From an uncultured Lactobacillus sp. (lineage in GTDB: Bacteria; Bacillota; Bacilli; Lactobacillales; Lactobacillaceae), in NCBI GenBank assembly GCA_910587695.1, contig CAJUNC010000033.1, positions 1-9,806 of the forward strand: a stretch of 9,806 nt of DNA, read 5' to 3'. Under the pieces are notes generated by a model, which saw nothing but the letters and a program-made list of their open reading frames with translations, made no database searches and was not told the origin of the DNA. Numbering within the stretch: the stretch's first letter is position 1; each line of letters opens with the position of its first letter. A program made the position numbers and the translations under genes. Shown here piece after piece: positions 6,027-9,806 of this stretch.

Positions 6027-6661
6027 GCGTTCGATATATAAAAGAGGCTGGGATCCAGTTCTTGTTGTTGTTGTTTTTAGTGACGTTTTGCATAACGCTA
6101 ACTATCAATTTTCATCCACTTTACTGGTGGTTTATGCACCATTATAAACTGTATCAAGAAGTTGGTCTGACTGAACAAGGACTACAGGAGAACTATTTGT
6201 CGTTATTGGCATATCTCAATTATCCGTGGGTCACAGATCTCAAGTTATCTTTACCGATATCTTATAATGGTATGCGGCATTTTGAAGATGTCAAACGGCT
6301 ATTTTTCTTGAATTACAGTGTTTTAGTACTGACTGCTTGGCCAGCGCTACATTATTTGTATGATCTGACACTAAAAAAACGGCTTTGGATCTTACAAGCA
6401 AAGATCTATGGCTTAAGTTTGATCTTAGCTGGGTTTATTTGTTTTATAGTGGTCGATTTTGAAGATTTTTTTATCTTTTTTCATGAGGTGTTATTTAGAA
6501 ATGATGATTGGATATTTGATCCGAATTTAGATCCGATCATCAATGCTTTGCCAAGTGAGTATTTTTTAGCGTGTTTTGGCATATTTGTGGGAACATTTAC
6601 TTTGAGTATACTTAGCATTTATATTGTTGGAAAATGGCAATTAAAAAACGTGGTCGCTTGA
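6014..6661 (+). CDS. TIGR01906-type integral membrane protein
   Basis: Membrane protein of 215 aa of a conserved lactic-acid-bacterial family without known function. Hydrophobic segments are seen at about 14-32, 97-117, 131-149 and 184-206, with a long loop (33-96) between the first two. Family-like blocks are HFEDVK (89-94) and the FHEVLFRNDDWIFDP region (156-170), rich in aromatic and acidic residues on what is likely the outer face. The ATG at 6014 overlaps the end of the HAD phosphatase gene by 13 bases; the ribosome site is weak, so translation is probably coupled. It is the last gene of the yutD operon, and its stop codon sits in the loop of the terminator hairpin. Confidence 0.8.
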   Translation: MGSLSVRYIKEAGIQFLLLLFLVTFCITLTINFHPLYWWFMHHYKLYQEVGLTEQGLQENYLSLLAYLNYPWVTDLKLSLPISYNGMRHFEDVKRLFFLNYSVLVLTAWPALHYLYDLTLKKRLWILQAKIYGLSLILAGFICFIVVDFEDFFIFFHEVLFRNDDWIFDPNLDPIINALPSEYFLACFGIFVGTFTLSILSIYIVGKWQLKNVVA

Positions 6662-6678
6662 ATCGACCACGCTTTTTT
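6643..6678. terminator. Bidirectional terminator between convergent operons
   Basis: CGTGGTCG (6649-6656) pairs perfectly with CGACCACG (6664-6671) around a 7-base loop. The stem is flanked by six A on the left (6643-6648) and six T on the right (6673-6678), so each strand reads a GC-rich hairpin followed by a U run. It serves the yutD operon on the + strand and dedA on the - strand. Confidence 0.92.
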
Positions 6679-6687
6679 GTATTGATA

Positions 6688-7329
6688 TTATTTTTTCGAA
6701 GTTTTTGATTTGATAGCTCCTATAATGGCTGGGATCAATGAAACAGCGATGATCCCGATAATGATCAAGGAGAAATGTTCTTTAACGATCGGGAAATTAC
6801 CAAAGAAATAGCCTGCACCACAACAAAGCGTTACCCAAGCAGTTGCACCGATCAAGCAGTAACGGATAAAGGTTTTGAAATTACCACCACTACCGCCGTA
6901 AACAAAAGGTGCCAATGTACGGATGATTGGCATGAAACGGGCTAATGAAATAGCGATCCCACCGTGCTTGTCAAAGAACTCTTCGGTTCGTTTTAGGTCT
7001 GACTCTTTGATGATCCGACTGAAAAATTTAGTCTTGGTCAATTTTTTTCCTAGATAATGACCGATAAAGAAGTTAAGTGAGTCGCCCAAAACAGCAGCAA
7101 ACCAGAAAAGGGCTACAAAGATCCAAATATCTAGGCTGTATTTAGGATTGGCAGACATCGCACTGGCTGCAAATAAAAGCGAATCTCCGGGTAAAAACGG
7201 CATGATAACAGCACCAGTTTCGATAAAGATGATCGAAAATAAGATCAGGTAAGTCCAATCACCGAAGAGATTAACTATCGTAACTAAGTGGACATCAATG
7301 TGTAAGATAAAATCAATTAGTTGTGACAT
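6688..7329 (-). CDS. dedA: DedA-family membrane protein
   Basis: Polytopic membrane protein of 213 aa in the DedA (VTT/SNARE-associated) family, members of which act as lipid-carrier transporters, including undecaprenyl-phosphate flippases such as B. subtilis UptA. Residues shown to matter in E. coli DedA proteins are all present: Glu37 in the IETGA helix, Asp49 in PFLPGDSLLF, and Arg131 and Arg137 in the ARFMPIIRTLAPFVYGGSGG block; GDSLNFFIGHYLG (82-94) is also typical. The C terminus is short and basic. The exact substrate cannot be told. The ATG at 7329 matches the usual N terminus (LIDFILHID) but has no Shine-Dalgarno of its own; an upstream stop in frame rules out a longer protein. Its leader (7330-7440) is structured. 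Confidence 0.9.
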   Translation of the reverse strand: MSQLIDFILHIDVHLVTIVNLFGDWTYLILFSIIFIETGAVIMPFLPGDSLLFAASAMSANPKYSLDIWIFVALFWFAAVLGDSLNFFIGHYLGKKLTKTKFFSRIIKESDLKRTEEFFDKHGGIAISLARFMPIIRTLAPFVYGGSGGNFKTFIRYCLIGATAWVTLCCGAGYFFGNFPIVKEHFSLIIIGIIAVSLIPAIIGAIKSKTSKK

Positions 7330-7331
7330 CG

Positions 7332-7439
7332 TTATAGGCGTTCATCGTCGGCTATAAAAACATGAACATATTCCTTTCGTAATTGTAGTTGTTGATTTTT
7401 GACAACTATAGGAGAGTGCCGACAATAGCGTTTACTCCC
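7332..7439 (-). promoter_or_regulatory. Structured leader of dedA with complementary hairpin loops
   Basis: Read on the - strand, hairpin 1 is GGGAGT (7439-7434) with ACTCTCC (7417-7411, one T bulged) and a 16-base loop. Hairpin 2 is TAGTTGT (7408-7402) with ACAACTA (7392-7386). A ribosome site AAAGGA (7377-7372) follows, with ATG at 7369 and 7363, both stopping at 7354-7352. Hairpin 3 is TTATAG (7357-7352) with CTATAA (7337-7332), ending two bases before the dedA ATG. Loop 1 contains TATTGTCGG and loop 3 contains CCGACGATG, which can pair over nine bases with two G-T pairs. Folding is inferred by eye only. Confidence 0.4.
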
Positions 7440-7440
7440 T

Positions 7441-7469
7441 TATATAAATATACTACACTTTTAGCTTAA
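7441..7469 (-). promoter_or_regulatory. Weak candidate promoter of dedA
   Basis: On the - strand TTAAGC (7469-7464) and TATATA (7446-7441) are 17 bases apart, just after the reductase stop codon. The -35 is poor. No terminator is visible between the reductase and dedA, so dedA may also be read from the reductase promoter. Confidence 0.3.
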
Positions 7470-7474
7470 TGTAC

Positions 7475-8482
7475 TTAATTATCTTGAGCAGCTTCAAATT
7501 TTTTAATTAATTGCGTACTATGAGCGGGCTGGCGTTTTTCTGGATAGATCCGCAATAGTGCACTATTGATAACGCTTGGAGCTTCGCCAAAACCTGTTAC
7601 CATTAAATTTAGTTTATCTGCTTGGGCTGCGATATCACCGATCGCATAGACGCCAGGGATCGAGGTCTCATTTTTAGCATTAACAGTAATATTGTGATGG
7701 TCAAGATCAAGTGCCCAACTTTCGAGCAACTTTGAATTTGAGGCAAATCCGTAATTGACTAAAAGGTGATCAACTGTTAATTCTTTTTTCTCGGCACTCC
7801 GGGGTTTTTCTAAGCTGATGCAGAGTTTATCTTGGACAGAAGAAAGATCAGTGATCAAATAGGGAGTGTGTAGGATAGTATTTGTTTTTTTAAGCGCTAA
7901 AACACTAGATTCTAAAGCTCTAAATTTATCGCGTCGATGGATCAAGTGAACAGCTTTGGCGATCGGCGCCAATTCTAAAGCCCAATCAACTGCTGAATCA
8001 CCACCACCTGCGATCGCTACTTCTTTATTACTGAAGTCCTTGAGATCTTTGACAAAATAGTGAAGTTGTTTGTCTTCGAATCGATCTGCTGCTGCCACCT
8101 TTAATTTACGTGGCTCAAAAGCTCCAGCACCAGTAGCGATAATGATCGTTTTTGAATAAGTTGTTCGTTTAGAAGTTTTGATCTCAAAGCCACCAGTAAT
8201 TTGGCTGAAACTTTCCACGCGTTCATTTAAAAAGATATCAGGCTCGAATTTTTCTACCTGCTGTTTTAAATGGTCGATCAATTCTGTTCCGGTGATCTCT
8301 GGAAAAGCAGGGATGTCATAGATCTTTTTAGCAGGGAATAGGGCGCTGACTTGGCCTCCTAACTGTCCTAAGCTTTCGATGATCTGAGTCTTGGCTAAGC
8401 GCATCCGAGCATAGGTCGCTGCAAACATTCCAACTGGGCCACCGCCAATGATCGTAATATCATAAAATTCTTTAGCTACCAT
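7475..8482 (-). CDS. Ferredoxin-NADP+ reductase, YumC / thioredoxin-reductase-like type
   Basis: Cytoplasmic FAD enzyme of 335 aa that moves electrons between NADPH and ferredoxin or flavodoxin (type 2 FNR, EC 1.18.1.2). The FAD site is at 13-18 (GGGPVG) with a GQLGGQ stretch at 39-44 and ATGAG at 116-120. The NADPH domain shows GGGDSA (159-164) and HRR (182-184), the latter binding the NADP 2'-phosphate. The second FAD motif is GDIA (282-285). The CxxC redox pair of thioredoxin reductase is absent from the NADPH domain, which together with the C-terminal extension separates it from TrxB. The ATG at 8482 has AAGGGAGC ten bases upstream (8499-8492). It diverges from the cyclophilin gene across a compact double promoter. 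Confidence 0.92.
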   Translation of the reverse strand: MVAKEFYDITIIGGGPVGMFAATYARMRLAKTQIIESLGQLGGQVSALFPAKKIYDIPAFPEITGTELIDHLKQQVEKFEPDIFLNERVESFSQITGGFEIKTSKRTTYSKTIIIATGAGAFEPRKLKVAAADRFEDKQLHYFVKDLKDFSNKEVAIAGGGDSAVDWALELAPIAKAVHLIHRRDKFRALESSVLALKKTNTILHTPYLITDLSSVQDKLCISLEKPRSAEKKELTVDHLLVNYGFASNSKLLESWALDLDHHNITVNAKNETSIPGVYAIGDIAAQADKLNLMVTGFGEAPSVINSALLRIYPEKRQPAHSTQLIKKFEAAQDN

Positions 8483-8530
8483 AAAGTGGTTGCTCCCTTC
8501 ATAATTCTTGTCGGTTAAAGTTACAATATC

Positions 8531-8559
8531 ATATTAAAGGTGTAAAATAAAATTGGCAA
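8531..8559 (-). promoter_or_regulatory. SigA promoter of the ferredoxin reductase gene
   Basis: On the - strand TTGCCA (8559-8554) and TAATAT (8536-8531) are 17 bases apart. The predicted start lies about 40 bases before the reductase ATG. Confidence 0.65.
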
Positions 8560-8582
8560 TAACTCGTGAGTTAAAGTATCAT
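8553..8582 (+). promoter_or_regulatory. SigA promoter of the cyclophilin operon
   Basis: TTGGCA (8553-8558) and TATCAT (8577-8582) are 18 bases apart. Its -35 overlaps the -35 of the divergent reductase promoter on the other strand almost completely. Confidence 0.6.
8560..8573. promoter_or_regulatory. Inverted repeat TAACTC-GT-GAGTTA, possible operator
   Basis: A perfect 6-base inverted repeat with a two-base centre lies between the -35 and -10 of the cyclophilin promoter and directly behind the shared -35 region. A protein bound here could control both divergent genes. No regulator is named by the sequence. Confidence 0.45.
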
Positions 8583-8624
8583 ATCTAAGTGAAAGATATA
8601 TTTATAGAAATAAGGAAGAAATAG

Positions 8625-9197
8625 ATGGAGTTTTTACAATTAGACACTGATAAATTGACCTCAAGTGCGGTCATCAAAACAAATTTGGGCGAGATAACCT
8701 TGGCGCTTTTCCCTGAAAAAGCTCCTAAAACCGTTGAAAATTTTGTGACTTTAGCCAAAAATGGCTACTACAATGGCGTTATCTTTCACCGAGTGATCTC
8801 AGATTTTATGATCCAGACTGGTGATCCTACTGGGACTGGAATGGGGGGCGAAAGTATCTGGGGTAAAGCTTTTGAAGATGAATTTTCTGATGGGCTTTAC
8901 AATTTACGGGGGGCTGTTTCAATGGCAAATGCTGGCCCTAATACGAATGGGAGTCAATTCTTTATCGTTCAGAATAAAAATATGCCTAAGCGTATTATCA
9001 AACAATTGACGACTTATCCTAAGGAGATAGTTCAAGCATATCGTAAAGGAGGTGCACCTTGGTTAGATGGGCGTCATACTGTTTTTGGTCAGGTCATTTC
9101 TGGCATGGAAGTAGTTGATAAAATTGCTAAAACTAAGACTGATTGGGGCGATAAACCTAAGAATGACATTGTAATCGAAAATATCGAAATACTATAG
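8625..9197 (+). CDS. Cyclophilin-type peptidyl-prolyl cis-trans isomerase
   Basis: Cytoplasmic PPIase (EC 5.2.1.8), 190 aa with no signal peptide or lipobox. Cyclophilin active-site residues are in place: Phe54-His55-Arg56, Phe61-Met62-Gln64, the MANAGPNTNGSQFF block (100-113) and the Trp146-Leu-Asp-Gly-Arg-His151 stretch followed by VFG. Between QFF and WLDG there is an insert of about 25 residues (about 118-144, rich in Lys, Ile and Tyr) compared with compact cyclophilins such as E. coli PpiB; I believe it recurs in lactic acid bacteria. The ATG at 8625 has AAGGAAG six bases upstream (8612-8618). It shares an operon with the S1-domain gene, 12 bases downstream. Confidence 0.93.
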   Translation: MEFLQLDTDKLTSSAVIKTNLGEITLALFPEKAPKTVENFVTLAKNGYYNGVIFHRVISDFMIQTGDPTGTGMGGESIWGKAFEDEFSDGLYNLRGAVSMANAGPNTNGSQFFIVQNKNMPKRIIKQLTTYPKEIVQAYRKGGAPWLDGRHTVFGQVISGMEVVDKIAKTKTDWGDKPKNDIVIENIEIL

Positions 9198-9209
9198 AGG
9201 TAGTTGATC

Positions 9210-9602
9210 ATGGAAATAGCTTATCGTATCGGAATGGTACTGGAAGGATATGTAACTGGGATCCAACCTTATGGCGCTTTTGTCGCGCTCGATGAGGGGA
9301 CGCAGGGCTTGATCCATATTTCTGAGTGCCATCATGGTTTTGTAGATGATATCCAAAATTATTTAAAAGTTGGACAAAGAGTGCGAGTGATGATCATCGA
9401 TATTGATGAGTATACTCAAAAGATCTCACTTTCGGTCAGATGTTTGGAAAAGACCTTTGATTTTAACCAACCACGGCATACGCGTTACCAACATAAGAAA
9501 TATTGGACTAATCGTCATGTGTATGAAGGATTTAGTCCGATAGCTAAACGTTTGGATCATTGGGTCGATGAAGCTTTGGCTGACATTGCAGCAGGAAAAT
9601 AA
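9210..9602 (+). CDS. S1-domain RNA-binding protein, YugI (GSP13) / CvfD type
   Basis: Small RNA-binding protein of 130 aa. Residues 6-77 form one S1 OB-fold domain with the usual pattern: G.V.EG.VTGIQPYGAFVAL, then GLIHISE and the VGQRVRVMIIDID...KISLS block. The C-terminal 50 residues are basic and aromatic, ending in a helix (DHWVDEALADIAAGK). One S1 domain plus a short tail is the layout of B. subtilis general stress protein 13 and of CvfD, ribosome-associated post-transcriptional regulators; that role is inferred from family. ATG 9210 is chosen over TTG 9204 because AGAGG (9196-9200) is nine bases from the ATG and only three from the TTG. It is the last gene before a strong terminator. 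Confidence 0.88.
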   Translation: MEIAYRIGMVLEGYVTGIQPYGAFVALDEGTQGLIHISECHHGFVDDIQNYLKVGQRVRVMIIDIDEYTQKISLSVRCLEKTFDFNQPRHTRYQHKKYWTNRHVYEGFSPIAKRLDHWVDEALADIAAGK

Positions 9603-9611
9603 AGTATTTGG

Positions 9612-9642
9612 AGCAGAAATAAAAAATTTCTGCTTTTTTTTT
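9612..9642 (+). terminator. Rho-independent terminator of the cyclophilin-S1 operon
   Basis: AGCAGAAAT (9612-9620) pairs perfectly with ATTTCTGCT (9626-9634) around a five-A loop, followed by T to 9642. It begins nine bases after the stop codon. Confidence 0.92.
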
Positions 9643-9653
9643 ATAAAAAAATG

Positions 9654-9683
9654 TTGACGTACTTTTACTGATGTTGGTATACT
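9654..9683 (+). promoter_or_regulatory. Strong promoter P1 at the window end
   Basis: TTGACG (9654-9659) and TATACT (9678-9683) are 18 bases apart, and the -10 is preceded by TG plus one base (extended -10). An A-rich tract lies just upstream. Confidence 0.7.
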
Positions 9684-9736
9684 ATAAAAGTTGCTGATGC
9701 AGAGCAGTTATTTAAAAATATAATATAAAAAAGATG

Positions 9737-9766
9737 TTGACATCATCTTGGAAATCATGATATTAT
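9737..9766 (+). promoter_or_regulatory. Strong promoter P2 at the window end
   Basis: A perfect -35 TTGACA (9737-9742) and TATTAT (9761-9766) are 18 bases apart, again with TG plus one base before the -10. An A/T-only tract (about 9708-9732) lies upstream like an UP element. It is 83 bases downstream of P1 in the same direction and drives a gene outside the window. Confidence 0.75.
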
Positions 9767-9806
9767 ATTTAAGCTGATTTGTTACAGCATAACAAAAAAA
9801 TTATTT

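Noticed and set aside
7411..7439. yybP-ykoY (manganese) riboswitch in the dedA leader because of GGGAGTA
   Set aside because: Only this short stretch resembles the class; the rest of the conserved core and helix layout is missing.
8821..9009. 62-codon + strand frame inside the cyclophilin gene
   Set aside because: Out of frame within a clear cyclophilin, with no ribosome site or motif.
1..9806. CRISPR arrays, IS elements, prophage or toxin-antitoxin genes
   Set aside because: No regularly spaced repeats, transposase or integrase motifs, or paired small toxin/antitoxin frames were seen on either strand.

Overview
The window looks like chromosomal DNA of a low-GC Gram-positive bacterium of the Lactobacillaceae. 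The signs are a comG competence operon followed by ytxK, a yutD-nagD-type cluster, a YumC-type ferredoxin reductase, strong AGGAGG-like ribosome sites, A/T-rich intergenic DNA and SigA-type promoters. Genus is an inference only; a Ligilactobacillus-like species would fit. No phage, IS element, CRISPR array, tRNA or rRNA gene is visible inside the window.

Layout. Positions 1-1678 hold the distal part of the late competence operon: comGC (5' end cut off by the window), comGD, comGE, comGF and comGG, tightly overlapping and all on the + strand. They encode the major pseudopilin and minor pseudopilins of the DNA-uptake pilus. Positions 1753-2763 hold ytxK (methyltransferase fold) with its own promoter and terminator. 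Positions 2914-4287 hold a CycA-like amino-acid permease, standing where many relatives carry ackA. Positions 4288-4657 are a long gene-poor stretch with a terminator-like hairpin, further inverted repeats and the leader of the next operon. Positions 4658-6661 form the yutD / HAD-IIA phosphatase / TIGR01906-type membrane protein operon, closed by a bidirectional terminator. On the - strand lie a DedA-family membrane protein (6688-7329) and a ferredoxin-NADP+ reductase (7475-8482). Two divergent promoters with overlapping -35 boxes (8531-8582) separate the reductase from a cyclophilin (8625-9197) and an S1-domain RNA-binding protein (9210-9602), which end at a strong terminator. The last 160 bases carry two strong tandem promoters, suggesting a stable-RNA operon just beyond the window.

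Most of the window is ordinary core genome and I see no obvious new multi-gene system. The least explained parts are RNA- or promoter-level: a dedA leader in which two hairpin loops are complementary to each other; a yutD leader with a strong Shine-Dalgarno sequence that has no suitably placed in-frame start; a palindrome inside the shared fnr/ppi promoter region; and a strong excess of GATC confined to coding DNA.
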